A stretch of 64,000 bases of DNA, taken from positions 62,001 through 126,000 of the forward strand of contig JAZLAW010000001.1 in the NCBI GenBank assembly GCA_045613385.1, given 5' to 3'. The notes under the pieces were generated by a model. It ran no database searches. It was not told where the DNA came from and saw only the letters and a program-made list of their open reading frames with translations. Numbering within the stretch: position 1 is the stretch's first letter; each line of letters begins with the position of its first letter. Both the position numbers and the translations under genes were made by a program. Shown here piece by piece: positions 42,771 to 52,033 of this stretch. The stretch is from SIG565 sp045613385 (GTDB lineage Bacteria; Bacillota; Clostridia; Oscillospirales; Acutalibacteraceae).

Positions 42771-45700
42771 TTATTCTTCCCCCTTTAATTTGCTTATTAC
42801 TTCGTGATTTTTAAGAGTTTCTGCCACGTTATGAAGTCCGTTTTCCAAACAACATACCGAGCTATAGTCACAGTATTTACAAGCCGACGAGCCTGAAACA
42901 TCGGTCGGTATAGCCGATGTTTCCCCCGACAAAATACCATTACCCATATTTTTCAGTAATTTTTCGATATGGTCGAACAACAAATTAAATGTCTCTTCGC
43001 TTATGTAAGTACTTCCTTTTACATTACCGCTCTTATCCTGTTCATAACGTGGTATAAAATTACCTTCATTATCTTTTTCCATAGCGGTATAAACATTTTC
43101 TTGTTCTAATACAAGACCATTCATCGTAAGCTTTGTGTCACCTTTTTCACGCTTTGAAGGCATATACAAAACTCCTGCAGGTTTCAATAGGTTTAAATCA
43201 TTATTTTGTCCGCGCAGAACACAATACAGATATATAAGCATTTGTAAATTAAGGCCAACCAAAACATCAGAAAGTCGGAAATTTTTGGTGCCTGTTTTAT
43301 AGTCCACCACCCTTAAATATCCATTCCAGATATCTACGCGGTCAATACTGCCGTTGATACTGATTTTACCGTCATCCATAAAGTCAACCGATACCTCGGG
43401 GACAGTTTCGCCTTTTCCGATTTTCAATTCACAGTATTTAGGTTCAAATCCGCTTTGTGCAAACTCAAGCGACATATGTCGCACAACATCTTTTACAATT
43501 TTTGAAATCTTGCCTATGATAAACTTCATACGTTCGTTTACTATATCGGCAAAACCTTCAACCGAATCAAGATATAAACTTATATATTTGTCGGTTGCCG
43601 CATCACATTCTTCTATAGTTAGTTTACCAAGATTTTTTCCATATTCAGTTATAATACCTTCTAAAACAAAATGAACTATTGTTCCACGTTGCAGAACATT
43701 AAAGTCGGTGGCCTGTAATTTCTTAGCATTAAGACCGTATTTGCAGAAAAACATAAATTTGCATTTGTGGTATGTATCAAATTTTGTGGCAGAAACAAAA
43801 ATATCTTTTCCGTATAGTTTTTCTGCCGTTTCTTTTAAGAGCGAAAGATTTTGTTTGTCAAATGCCGATATATACTCTTGAATATCAGTATCACCAAGAG
43901 CATATTTAAGGGTTTCATAATCATTTTTATTCGTATTATACGACTTAAACAGATGCTCTTTGGCTGTGGTTTTTGTTTCGGGCAGAGAACCTAATTCAAG
44001 CTCATTTTCTTTTTCTTTTTGGATAACAACTTTTTCGAAAAAATCTGTTATATTATTTATTATTGAAGAAGGTTCAAGCTGTGTTCCCGAAAGCGTATTT
44101 TTTGAATATGATACAAACAACTTGTCCTTTGCGCAACAAATCGTAGAGTAAACTAAAAAATCTTCATCAACCGCGGATACAATATCATCGCTTAAAAATT
44201 CAAAACCGATTTTATTTAAAGTTTCACGGTCTCTTGCCGCAAGTACACCGCCTGAAACGTAATTTGCAGGAAAAACTCCCATATTTGCCCCAAGAATGAA
44301 TGCAACTTTTGGGCGTGACGGCTTTATTCTATCTGCAGTGCCGAACGTAACTTCATCGAGCATCTGCGGTATGTTGCCGATAGTAGTAAAAGAAACTGCC
44401 TGTTTCCAGCAATTCACAAAATCAGCTTTGCTGATTTCTTTTTCCGGTAAACATTTTACTATACTATCGAGAATTCCCACAACTGAGTCCCAACTCTGCC
44501 TTATATCATCTGCCGTTATATCTTCAATTTTCAAATAGTCCGCAATATTATTTTTTAATTTTTCTGCCGCACCCGTACTCTCGAGCAATTTATAAACGGA
44601 AGAAGCCATATTACTTGGTGTCCCGGCAAAATTATATCTGAAATTATTTATAAGATTTACCGTCTTTTCGCGCAACGAGTTTAAATAAGATAGCTTTTCC
44701 CTGTCACCTGCTTTATCGGTCAAACCATCGGGATTCATTGTCCAGACTGTATTCCATACATTACCGTTTATATCCCACACATAGATATAGTTTTCCAATT
44801 CATAAATTTCTTCTTCGCTTAAAGGACCAAGACCGCTTTTCAGCAGTCTTAAAATTTCATCCGTATTATATCCATCAATTAAGGAAAGCGCTGCATCAAC
44901 AAAAACCGTGAGCGGAAGATTCTCTATCGATTTTCGGCGGTCAGAAAACACGAACACATTATTCTTACGACAGGCAAATTCAATTTCATTTTTGTAATCG
45001 TCTGCATTACGGCAGATTATTACAAAATCCCTATACCTATACCTTTCTTCGCGAACAAGTCGTCTGATAGTTCTTGCGACGAACTCCGCTTCGCCAACCG
45101 GTGACTGAAATTCACATATCGTTACACCTTCTGACAAAGTTTTTTTATCCGTCGCATTTCCGGAAAATACCGATTCAACATCTTTTAAACCTTTAGCAGA
45201 GTAATGAAATTCAGATAACTGAATCGGTTTGCAAATCTCAACCCTGTTTTTTTCTGCTAATTTAGTTATTCTTCTTATTGTGTTGCGTACATTTGAAAAA
45301 ACATCAAATTTATCACTAAATATATTATCGGTTGTAAAACAAGCAGTAACACTGTCGGCCTGGTTTAAAATTCTATCTAAAATTTTATACTGTTGTCCCG
45401 TAAAACTGCGGAAAGAATCAATATAAACCGTTTTATTTTTAAAATACGGATATTTTAAAAGGTTATCTGCAAGTCTTGTTTCGTTATCTGTAGGGTCGAG
45501 AAAACGGTTGGCGAGTAACGCATCGTATGCGCCGTAAATTAATGAAATCTCATTTAATTTTTCCTTTAAATAGTTCTCTTCAACATTTTCTGAAGCTTTT
45601 AATAAATCTTCGGGTGATATCGCACAAGCTTTAAATTCTGCTATAGATGCTAAAATATTCTCTGCAAATTTCGGTGATGAAACATATTTTGCCCATAGTG

Positions 45701-46010
45701 ATAATTTATCCGATACCGCCGACAGAGCCTGTCCTATAAGTAATATCTTGTCCGAATCGTTAATTAAATCGGCAACTCTGCCGCCAACTTTTCGTGCCAC
45801 TTCATCATAAAGTCTTGTAAAACTCAGCACCGAAACGTTAGTAGTTGAATCACCACTCAAAGTACGTAACAGCAGTCGTTCACTTTCAAAAGTAAACTGT
45901 TCAGGTACAAGCAGAACAACTTCCTTGCCCTTCAATACATCATTCTTGATTTTTTCAAAAATCTGATATGTTTTTCCTGTTCCTGCACGTCCATAAATTA
46001 TTTGAAGCAT
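42771..46010 (-). CDS. addB: ATP-dependent nuclease subunit B (AddB)
   Basis: About 1079 residues. The P-loop is IYGRAGTGKTYQIFEKI at the N-terminus and the nuclease motif VVDYKTG lies near residue 920. The four iron-sulfur cysteines fit one in YHKCKFMFFC (~780) and the C-terminal cluster CKYCDYSSVCCLENG. It recognises Chi-like sites and cuts the 5' strand in AddAB. ATG 46010 follows GGTGAT; an upstream GTG is less likely. Confidence 0.95.
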   Translation of the reverse strand: MLQIIYGRAGTGKTYQIFEKIKNDVLKGKEVVLLVPEQFTFESERLLLRTLSGDSTTNVSVLSFTRLYDEVARKVGGRVADLINDSDKILLIGQALSAVSDKLSLWAKYVSSPKFAENILASIAEFKACAISPEDLLKASENVEENYLKEKLNEISLIYGAYDALLANRFLDPTDNETRLADNLLKYPYFKNKTVYIDSFRSFTGQQYKILDRILNQADSVTACFTTDNIFSDKFDVFSNVRNTIRRITKLAEKNRVEICKPIQLSEFHYSAKGLKDVESVFSGNATDKKTLSEGVTICEFQSPVGEAEFVARTIRRLVREERYRYRDFVIICRNADDYKNEIEFACRKNNVFVFSDRRKSIENLPLTVFVDAALSLIDGYNTDEILRLLKSGLGPLSEEEIYELENYIYVWDINGNVWNTVWTMNPDGLTDKAGDREKLSYLNSLREKTVNLINNFRYNFAGTPSNMASSVYKLLESTGAAEKLKNNIADYLKIEDITADDIRQSWDSVVGILDSIVKCLPEKEISKADFVNCWKQAVSFTTIGNIPQMLDEVTFGTADRIKPSRPKVAFILGANMGVFPANYVSGGVLAARDRETLNKIGFEFLSDDIVSAVDEDFLVYSTICCAKDKLFVSYSKNTLSGTQLEPSSIINNITDFFEKVVIQKEKENELELGSLPETKTTAKEHLFKSYNTNKNDYETLKYALGDTDIQEYISAFDKQNLSLLKETAEKLYGKDIFVSATKFDTYHKCKFMFFCKYGLNAKKLQATDFNVLQRGTIVHFVLEGIITEYGKNLGKLTIEECDAATDKYISLYLDSVEGFADIVNERMKFIIGKISKIVKDVVRHMSLEFAQSGFEPKYCELKIGKGETVPEVSVDFMDDGKISINGSIDRVDIWNGYLRVVDYKTGTKNFRLSDVLVGLNLQMLIYLYCVLRGQNNDLNLLKPAGVLYMPSKREKGDTKLTMNGLVLEQENVYTAMEKDNEGNFIPRYEQDKSGNVKGSTYISEETFNLLFDHIEKLLKNMGNGILSGETSAIPTDVSGSSACKYCDYSSVCCLENGLHNVAETLKNHEVISKLKGEE

Positions 46011-46051
46011 TTTTATCACCCAAAATTATTCTACCACATTTTGTGTCCCAT

Positions 46052-46318
46052 TTAAAGTACAAATATTGTTCTTAATATCAAAAAGCCTATCATAAACGGA
46101 ACTCCACCGAATCCCACTCCTAAAACGGTGTTTTCATTTATGGGAATATGTAAATTCGTTGCAAATCCTGTAAGGTTAATAATAGTAATAATAAACCACG
46201 CAACAACCGCCTGAAAAAAAATAAATTTTAATGATTCTTTGTTCTTCTTTAAAATTATTAATAAACCTATTAAATATAAAATAAAAATTATTATAGTGAT
46301 TGTACTAAAAATACTCAT
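46052..46318 (-). CDS. bofA: BofA-family membrane protein (pro-sigma-K processing inhibitor)
   Basis: A protein of 88 residues with two to three membrane helices. The C-terminal segment NLHIPINENTVLGVGFGGVP matches the BofA family text (IPIN...G.GIPG). In Bacillus, BofA holds SpoIVFB inactive until the forespore signals. Neither spoIVFB nor recR, a frequent neighbour, is here, so the regulatory role is by family only. GGGTGAAGTA precedes the ATG. Confidence 0.82.
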   Translation of the reverse strand: MSIFSTITIIIFILYLIGLLIILKKNKESLKFIFFQAVVAWFIITIINLTGFATNLHIPINENTVLGVGFGGVPFMIGFLILRTIFVL

Positions 46319-46407
46319 TACTTCACCCTAAAAAAATAATAATGGTTATAAATTGTATGAAAAATAAAGAATAATTATTATATGTTAAAAAATATTTAAA
46401 ATTTTGC

Positions 46408-46436
46408 TTGATTTTTTCAAGCTTTAGTGTTATCAT
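46408..46436 (+). promoter_or_regulatory. sigma-A promoter of tRNA-Pro
   Basis: TTGATT (46408-46413), 17-bp spacer, TATCAT (46431-46436), 12 nt before the tRNA. Confidence 0.7.
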
Positions 46437-46447
46437 ATTAAAAGTTT

Positions 46448-46525
46448 CCGGGTGTAGCTCAGTTTGGTATGAGCGCTTGAATGGGGTTCAAGAGGCCGCT
46501 AGTTCGACTCTAGTCACTCGGACCA
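46448..46525 (+). tRNA. tRNA-Pro (GGG anticodon)
   Basis: A 78-nt cloverleaf with encoded CCA. Acceptor CCGGGTG pairs with CACTCGG. The anticodon stem CTTGA/TCAAG encloses ATGGGGT, giving GGG with G37. T arm CTAGTTCGACTCTAG. A strong terminator follows at 46530. Confidence 0.92.
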
Positions 46526-46529
46526 TTTT

Positions 46530-46555
46530 AAAGCCATAGCTTTTGCTATGGCTTT
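46530..46555 (+). terminator. terminator of tRNA-Pro
   Basis: Arms AAAGCCATAGC and GCTATGGCTTT, TTTT loop, then T run. Confidence 0.85.
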
Positions 46556-46564
46556 TTTATTTAA

Positions 46565-46599
46565 AAAATCAACCGTGTATCACATACACGGTTGATTTT
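46565..46599 (-). terminator. terminator of the triple Gfo/Idh operon
   Basis: Perfect 16-bp arms (left ends CCGTGTAT, right starts ATACACGG), CAC loop, T-rich minus-strand exit, directly after the stop at 46602. Confidence 0.88.
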
Positions 46600-46601
46600 A
46601 A

Positions 46602-47717
46602 TTAGATTTCCGGGATTTCGATTTTAATTTCTTTGCCGAGTGCAGCAGATTTTGCAATACCGTCGATAATAGCCTGGTTGTAAACAATCTCGCTTGTAGG
46701 TACGGGGGCTTTACCGCCTGTCTTTATTGCATCGGCAAATGAGCGTAACTTGAGATAGAATAAGTCTTGCTTATTTGCAGTATCGGAAAATGGGACTTCA
46801 TACTCGATAGCTTGATTTCCAACCTTTTTATAAATAACAACAGGTTTACTGAAATCACCATTCCAACAACCTGAATTCGGAATGCGCATACCACCCTTTG
46901 TACCGAGAATAATTGCATCTCCCAAAAGTGGGTCCATATGCATTGACCAGGAAATTCTGAAATCAAATACGATGCCGCCTTCAAGTCTTACAAATGCTGC
47001 GGCAAAATCGTCAACATTAAACTTTTCGGCATATTCGGGATGGTCGGGATATGATGCGGGGTCTTTGCCGAAGAAGTCGGAGGTGTAACCTGTACAGCTA
47101 ATGGGCTTCGGGTTGCCTACAGCATTCATAAGCATATCTATTGAATAACAACCCAAGTCAGCCAAAGCTCCAATACCTGCAGTCTCTTTTTCGATAAACG
47201 AAGTACCATAAGGTGTTGGGATGCCGTAACGACGACCACCGCTTGATTGCATATAATAAATGTCACCAAGTTCACCAGACGCTATTATTTCTTTAATAGC
47301 CTGCAGATTTTTACTCATACGCGGTTGGAAACCGATAGTAAGTATTTTACCTGTCTCTTTTTCAACCTTCATACACTCAATAGCCTCTTCAAGTGTAACA
47401 GTAAAAGGTTTTTCAAGCATTACGTGTACGCCGTGTCTTAACGCGTTTATAGTACAGGGTGCGTGTTGACAGTTATATGTGCAAACGCAAACTGCATCCA
47501 AATCTTTTTCCGCATCTAACAAAGCCGCATCGCTTTCATAACAACGTGCGTTTTCAAAGCCGTATTCCTTACCGAATGCTTCTGCTTTTCCAGGTACTAA
47601 GTCCGCAAGAGCGACAACCTCTACATCGGGTAACTTATGTAGTGCGACAGCATGAGACTGTGCAATCCAACCTGTACCTATAATACCAAATTTTAATTTC
47701 TTATCATTTTCTGCCAT
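46602..47717 (-). CDS. Gfo/Idh/MocA-family oxidoreductase, third gene of a tandem set
   Basis: A protein of 371 residues. NAD(P)-binding GIIGTGWIAQSH near the N-terminus, the catalytic EKP motif in VHVMLEKPFTVTLEEA, and a C-terminal domain with DLGCYSIDML. Members oxidise or reduce hydroxyls of sugars, cyclitols or sugar acids; the substrate is unknown. It is the last of three related genes read in one direction from 49761, 20 nt after the second. AGGCATTTAC-like spacing suggests an ordinary Shine-Dalgarno (GGGAGG) before ATG 47717. Confidence 0.9.
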   Translation of the reverse strand: MAENDKKLKFGIIGTGWIAQSHAVALHKLPDVEVVALADLVPGKAEAFGKEYGFENARCYESDAALLDAEKDLDAVCVCTYNCQHAPCTINALRHGVHVMLEKPFTVTLEEAIECMKVEKETGKILTIGFQPRMSKNLQAIKEIIASGELGDIYYMQSSGGRRYGIPTPYGTSFIEKETAGIGALADLGCYSIDMLMNAVGNPKPISCTGYTSDFFGKDPASYPDHPEYAEKFNVDDFAAAFVRLEGGIVFDFRISWSMHMDPLLGDAIILGTKGGMRIPNSGCWNGDFSKPVVIYKKVGNQAIEYEVPFSDTANKQDLFYLKLRSFADAIKTGGKAPVPTSEIVYNQAIIDGIAKSAALGKEIKIEIPEI

Positions 47718-47737
47718 TGTAAATGCCTCCCAGATAA

Positions 47738-48718
47738 TTAATTATAAATAATCTTTGCTTTATTTTTAATATCTTCCAAACACAAAAGCACATTATGTGT
47801 AAGCGTTGTCACAGAAATATATTCATCCGAATAATCACTGAAATGCTCAATATAATTTGCGAATGAAACAGCTTCTCCCACCATTATTTCAATCTTTGAC
47901 ATAGGTTTTGCTAAAATTTCGGTGGTCCCATTTTTAATGAGTTTTATATCATCGTACTGACTGACGGAGGCTAAAACAATCGTACCATCATCGCCTAAAA
48001 TTTCACTGCCTATGCCGCTTTGTGATACCTTACCGTAAGTAAGTACGGCATCAAAATCACCATAATCAAACACGGCAATGCCGCAACCGTCTGCGCCATC
48101 GCGCAAAAAGTTCGCCTTTGCAGAAATATTCTTTGGCATTCCAAAAAGGTCGACCGCCGCATATACGCAATATATACCTATATCGGTAAGTGCGCCGGCT
48201 CCTAATTTCATACTGAAAATATTTTCATCAATACCTTTAATGTATGTGAAATACCTTGCAGACAATTTTGAGAAGTCAATACGAGCCAAATTTATATTAC
48301 CAATCTCACCAATAGCATTGATAAGCTTTTTCCTGTTTATGCTATGCCTTGACATAATGGCATCCATATATATCAAATTGTTTTTCTTTGCAATTTTAGA
48401 CAGTTCAAGAAACTCAGTAGCATTTGAAGTAATTGTTTTTTCACAAATTACGTTCTTACCGTGTTCTAATAAAAACTTGCTTTGTTCGTAATGCAAAGCG
48501 TTTGGTGACGCTACATAAACAGCAGTAACAGAATCATCATTCACCAAATCTGTAAGTGACGTGTAAACGGTATGGCAACCAAATTTACGTGCAAATTCTT
48601 CACCTTTTTGCTTTGTTCGTGAATAAACTGCCGAAAGCGAAAACCTATTTGATTTTAGTGCGGCAGAAATAAATTCATATGTAATATTACTTGTACCGAT
48701 TACCGCAAAATTTATCAT
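47738..48718 (-). CDS. Gfo/Idh/MocA-family oxidoreductase with EKT active-site variant
   Basis: A protein of 326 residues: NFAVIGTSNITYEFI at the N-terminus, ASPNALHYEQSKFLLEHGKN, then CEKTITSNATE where the family normally reads EKP. The lysine is kept and proline replaced by threonine. GALTDIGIYCVYAAVDLFG is the substrate-domain hallmark. Similar YulF-like proteins are common in Firmicutes, without a settled substrate. Its ATG overlaps the stop of the gene before it (4 nt), so the two are translationally coupled. Confidence 0.88.
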   Translation of the reverse strand: MINFAVIGTSNITYEFISAALKSNRFSLSAVYSRTKQKGEEFARKFGCHTVYTSLTDLVNDDSVTAVYVASPNALHYEQSKFLLEHGKNVICEKTITSNATEFLELSKIAKKNNLIYMDAIMSRHSINRKKLINAIGEIGNINLARIDFSKLSARYFTYIKGIDENIFSMKLGAGALTDIGIYCVYAAVDLFGMPKNISAKANFLRDGADGCGIAVFDYGDFDAVLTYGKVSQSGIGSEILGDDGTIVLASVSQYDDIKLIKNGTTEILAKPMSKIEIMVGEAVSFANYIEHFSDYSDEYISVTTLTHNVLLCLEDIKNKAKIIYN

Positions 48719-49761
48719 ATATTTGTCTCGATTACAGTATGTTTTTCATCAGATTCAAATGCAGCTTCCATAACACTCATTACTCTGCGAACTTCGGGTA
48801 ATTTGACAATGATTTCTGCTTTGCCATCAACAGCTAAACAGAAATTGCGATAATATTCATGAACATCTGAAGATAATCTATCAATGTCATATTCATCAAG
48901 AGTCAGACTGTCACGCGGAGCCATCGTTTTTGTAATACCGGCTGCATTCTGCACAGGCGTTACATCTTTTTCGCACCAATTTGTGAGTTTAGCAATATGG
49001 GCTTTCTGCTGCCAATCTGTCAAATGCAAGGTGCCGTTTTTACACTGCATATAGAAACGTGGTAGCGGAAGGAAATTATATGTACCAACTTCTACGTGTG
49101 CTGTTTTACCTGTCTCAAACTCAAGTTCTAAACGGAAACCGTCATCAACTTCATCATTAGTAATATGTGTATTCTGACAAAATACGCGAACAATTTTATC
49201 AGGAATTAACTGAAGCATCTGGTCAATAAGATGAACACCCCAGTCAAGAATCATACCGCCGCCCTGCGCCTTTGTGCAGCGCCAGTCACTTGGAATTCCG
49301 CGCGAACCGTGAATACGTGATTCTATACGGATAACGTCACCGATTTCACCGCTATTGATAACCTGTTTTACTGCAAGAAAATCAACATCCCAACGGCGAT
49401 TCTGGTGAACGGTAAAGAGTTTACCACTCTTCTCGGACGCTGCCACCATTTCGTCAAAAGCGGCAACTGACATTTCAACCGGCTTTTCACAAATTACGTT
49501 TTTACCTGCTAAAAGCGCATCAACAACCAACTGTTTGTGACTGTCATTCGGCACCGCAATTACAACGGCATCAACTGTATCATCATTAATTATTGTTTCA
49601 AAAGAGTCATAAACAAAGATGCCTTTAGCTCTTGCTACTTCATTACGAATCTCGCGAATATCATAAGTTCCCGAGAGATTTACTACATCGCTTTTCAATA
49701 TCTGGTCACAATGCCATACACCCTGACCACCATAACCGATAACTACAATATTCTTTTTCAC
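48715..49761 (-). CDS. Gfo/Idh/MocA-family oxidoreductase, first gene of a tandem set
   Basis: A protein of 348 residues: NIVVIGYGGQGVWHCDQIL, ICEKPVEMSVAAFDE (EKP motif), NRRWDVDFLAVK, and GGGMILDWGVHLIDQML with the catalytic D-H pair. It fits the sugar/cyclitol dehydrogenase family. I chose GTG 49761 because GGGGGA lies 6 nt upstream; the ATG at 49785 would place that site inside the gene. It heads the three-gene operon behind a promoter that carries a palindrome. Confidence 0.9.
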   Translation of the reverse strand: MKKNIVVIGYGGQGVWHCDQILKSDVVNLSGTYDIREIRNEVARAKGIFVYDSFETIINDDTVDAVVIAVPNDSHKQLVVDALLAGKNVICEKPVEMSVAAFDEMVAASEKSGKLFTVHQNRRWDVDFLAVKQVINSGEIGDVIRIESRIHGSRGIPSDWRCTKAQGGGMILDWGVHLIDQMLQLIPDKIVRVFCQNTHITNDEVDDGFRLELEFETGKTAHVEVGTYNFLPLPRFYMQCKNGTLHLTDWQQKAHIAKLTNWCEKDVTPVQNAAGITKTMAPRDSLTLDEYDIDRLSSDVHEYYRNFCLAVDGKAEIIVKLPEVRRVMSVMEAAFESDEKHTVIETNI

Positions 49762-49797
49762 AGGTAGTCCCCCTATTGCAAACAATTACTCTATTTA

Positions 49798-49825
49798 ATT
49801 ATACTATATATTGTGTTTTTTACAA
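49798..49825 (-). promoter_or_regulatory. promoter of the triple Gfo/Idh operon
   Basis: Minus strand: TTGTAA (49820-49825), 16-bp spacer, TATAAT (49798-49803). Confidence 0.65.
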
Positions 49826-49829
49826 TATA
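49807..49829. promoter_or_regulatory. palindromic operator candidate in the Gfo/Idh promoter
   Basis: Perfect 8-bp arms TATATTGT (49807-49814) and ACAATATA (49822-49829), 7 bp apart, lying between and over the -35 and -10. The layout suits a dimeric repressor; the regulator is not known. Confidence 0.5.
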
Positions 49830-49867
49830 AAATTTTGACAAAATTTAAGAGAATATTGCGATTTTGC

Positions 49868-49905
49868 AAAAAAGGACTTTTTTAACTAAAAAAGCCCCTT
49901 TTTTT
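49868..49905 (-). terminator. terminator of metK
   Basis: A long A/T-rich stem with a GG-C/G-CC core and one mismatch, followed by a T-rich exit on the minus strand, right after the metK stop at 49914. Confidence 0.7.
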
Positions 49906-49913
49906 CTTACAAA

Positions 49914-51095
49914 TTATTTAATTAATTCCCTTAATTTTTTAATTTTATCAGTTTTTTCCCAAGGTAAATCTAAATTAGTTCTTCCCATATGACCATATGC
50001 TGCAACACCGGAATATATAGGACGACGCAAATCAAGGTTTTTAATTATAGCTGCCGGTCGTAAATCGAATACCGAATTTACCGCCTTTGAAATTTCATCA
50101 TCGCTTACAACACCGGTGCCAAATGTGTCGACCATAACCGACACAGGTTTTGCAACACCAATAGCATACGCTATCTGTACTTCACATCTCTTAGCAATTT
50201 TTGCCGCAACAATATTTTTCGCAACGTAACGCGCGGCATAGGCAGCACTACGGTCCACTTTTGTTGGGTCCTTACCAGAAAAAGCACCGCCGCCGTGTCT
50301 TGATGCGCCGCCATATGTATCAACGATTATTTTTCGGCCTGTAAGGCCTGTGTCCCCGTGCGGACCGCCGATTACAAAACGACCTGTAGGATTGATATAA
50401 TATTTCGTGTCATCATCTAACAAAACTGATGGGATAATGGGTTTAATGACCAATTCGATAATATCCTGTCTAAGCGTATCAAGTTCAATATCGGCAGTAT
50501 GCTGGGTTGAGACTACAACGGTATCAACGCGCACCGGAACACCGTCAACATATTCAACAGTAACCTGTGTTTTTCCATCGGGTCTCAGATATTTAAGCTC
50601 ACCGCTTGTACGCACTTCGGTAAGTTTAATTGCTAATTTGTGCGCTAAGGAAATGGGCAATGGCATAAGTTCCGGTGTTTCATCGCAGGCGTAACCAAAC
50701 ATCATACCCTGGTCACCCGCGCCATGCTGATTGAATTCATCCTCTTCACCGGATTTAACTTCCAAAGAATTATCTACGCCAAGCGCAATATCTGCCGACT
50801 GATTATGCAGTTTTATTTCAACCTTACAGGTGTTTCCATTAAAGAAAATATCATCACTGTTATAGCCAATCTTACAAACAGTATCTCTGATAATTTTTTC
50901 ATAATCAACCTTTGCTTTAGTTGTAATTTCACCCATAACAGTTATAGAATCGGTACTTGCAAAGGTTTCACAAGCAACTCTGGATTGCGGGTCGACCGAT
51001 AACAGCGCATCAAGTATAGCATCCGACACACAGTCACATACTTTGTCGGGATGTCCTGCCGTTACTGACTCAGATGAAAAAAGTAATTTACTCAT
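49914..51095 (-). CDS. metK: S-adenosylmethionine synthetase
   Basis: A protein of 393 residues with LFSSESVTAGHPDKVCD, the hexapeptide GAGDQG in HGAGDQGMMFGYA, and GGGAFSGKDPTKVDRS near the C-terminus. It makes SAM from methionine and ATP. ATG 51095 follows GGAGG. An S-box riboswitch with an intrinsic terminator lies directly upstream, so SAM should shut off its own synthesis. Confidence 0.98.
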   Translation of the reverse strand: MSKLLFSSESVTAGHPDKVCDCVSDAILDALLSVDPQSRVACETFASTDSITVMGEITTKAKVDYEKIIRDTVCKIGYNSDDIFFNGNTCKVEIKLHNQSADIALGVDNSLEVKSGEEDEFNQHGAGDQGMMFGYACDETPELMPLPISLAHKLAIKLTEVRTSGELKYLRPDGKTQVTVEYVDGVPVRVDTVVVSTQHTADIELDTLRQDIIELVIKPIIPSVLLDDDTKYYINPTGRFVIGGPHGDTGLTGRKIIVDTYGGASRHGGGAFSGKDPTKVDRSAAYAARYVAKNIVAAKIAKRCEVQIAYAIGVAKPVSVMVDTFGTGVVSDDEISKAVNSVFDLRPAAIIKNLDLRRPIYSGVAAYGHMGRTNLDLPWEKTDKIKKLRELIK

Positions 51096-51114
51096 AATAT
51101 CCTCCAAAAATAAA

Positions 51115-51134
51115 ACCGCCTTATTAAAGGCGGT
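51115..51134 (-). terminator. terminator of the metK S-box leader
   Basis: Perfect arms ACCGCCTT and AAGGCGGT, ATTA loop, T-rich minus-strand exit, between aptamer and metK. Confidence 0.85.
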
Positions 51135-51145
51135 AAAATAGCCAC

Positions 51146-51239
51146 CTCATCTTTCGGTAAAAACCGCAGGATTTAGCACCTTGGTACAACCAGGTTGCCG
51201 GGCTTCTCAGGGCCTGTCCCTCCGCCACTCATGATAAGG
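51146..51239 (-). promoter_or_regulatory. SAM-I (S-box) riboswitch upstream of metK
   Basis: The minus strand has the conserved S-box blocks in order: CTTATCATGAGTGG, GGAGGGACAGGCCC, GAAGCCCGGCAACC, AAGGTGCTAAATCCTGC and GAAAGATGAGG. P1 pairs CTTATC with GATGAG. The terminator hairpin lies 11 nt downstream. SAM binding should favour termination. Confidence 0.96.
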
Positions 51240-51261
51240 AAATATTCAAATGCATATAATA

Positions 51262-51289
51262 TTCTAACATAATATCGAAAATTGTCAAC
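51262..51289 (-). promoter_or_regulatory. sigma-A promoter of the metK leader
   Basis: Minus strand: TTGACA (51284-51289), 16-bp spacer, TAGAAT (51262-51267). Confidence 0.72.
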
Positions 51290-51310
51290 AAAAAGTTTGA
51301 ATTGTAAAAT

Positions 51311-51976
51311 TTATACTATTTCAAATACCCCGCCCAATTTAAATATCAGAAATAGTACTACCAATACAATAATTACCAAAGATACCGCAAAAATAACCGC
51401 ATACCTTGTTGAACCCATTTTATTGTAATTTGTTTTATCAATTATTCCGTAATGCTTTAGAGCATTTGTAATCGGTTTATACATAAGCAATGTAAAAGCC
51501 GAATTAATTACCGTTTTAGCAGCATTAAAAGGTAAAATTAATGTTGGCAACAAATCAATAACCGCCGAACGCGGTACGCCCATATAAAAAGGTGTTATAA
51601 AAATATTTGCCAATAACATTACTGCGGTTACAGAAACGCACGATGAAATCAATCCTAAAATTGCACCTGAAAGCGTTCTCTTATATTTATAAACCAAGCC
51701 ACAGACAAGCGCAAAAGTTCCGCTTGACAAAAAATTCATAATAAGACCATATAGTCCGGTATCACTTACTGTTACAAACTCAATAAGCGCGACTATTCCG
51801 GAACACACTATACCGTATGGTGCGCCGTAAATAAGTGATGGCAAAGCAATAACGGCATCCTTAAAATCAAATGTTAAAAAAGAAACCTTAAATCTGAACA
51901 CAAAGGTAAGCAAATATGCCAGTGCACAAAAAACACCTGTTATGGTTATTGCTTTTGTATTAACTTTCTTATTCAT
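51311..51976 (-). CDS. ribU: ECF transporter substrate-binding component for riboflavin
   Basis: A protein of 221 residues, very hydrophobic, with about six membrane helices: ITGVFCALAYLLTFVFRFKV, FDFKDAVIALPSLIYGAPYG, and later LLPTLILPFNAAKTVINSAF. This matches RibU-type S components, which bind riboflavin and share the EcfAA'T energising module. ATG 51976 follows GGGGTGA. An FMN riboswitch precedes it, which supports the riboflavin assignment. Confidence 0.93.
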   Translation of the reverse strand: MNKKVNTKAITITGVFCALAYLLTFVFRFKVSFLTFDFKDAVIALPSLIYGAPYGIVCSGIVALIEFVTVSDTGLYGLIMNFLSSGTFALVCGLVYKYKRTLSGAILGLISSCVSVTAVMLLANIFITPFYMGVPRSAVIDLLPTLILPFNAAKTVINSAFTLLMYKPITNALKHYGIIDKTNYNKMGSTRYAVIFAVSLVIIVLVVLFLIFKLGGVFEIV

Positions 51977-51998
51977 AATATCACCCCAAAAAAATAAT

Positions 51999-52017
51999 GC
52001 CCCGAAGATTTCGGGGC
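51999..52017 (-). terminator. terminator of the ribU FMN-riboswitch leader
   Basis: Perfect arms GCCCCGAA (51999-52006) and TTCGGGGC (52010-52017), GAT loop, then T-rich minus-strand exit before ribU. Confidence 0.88.
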
Positions 52018-52033
52018 AAAAACACAAGAAAAC

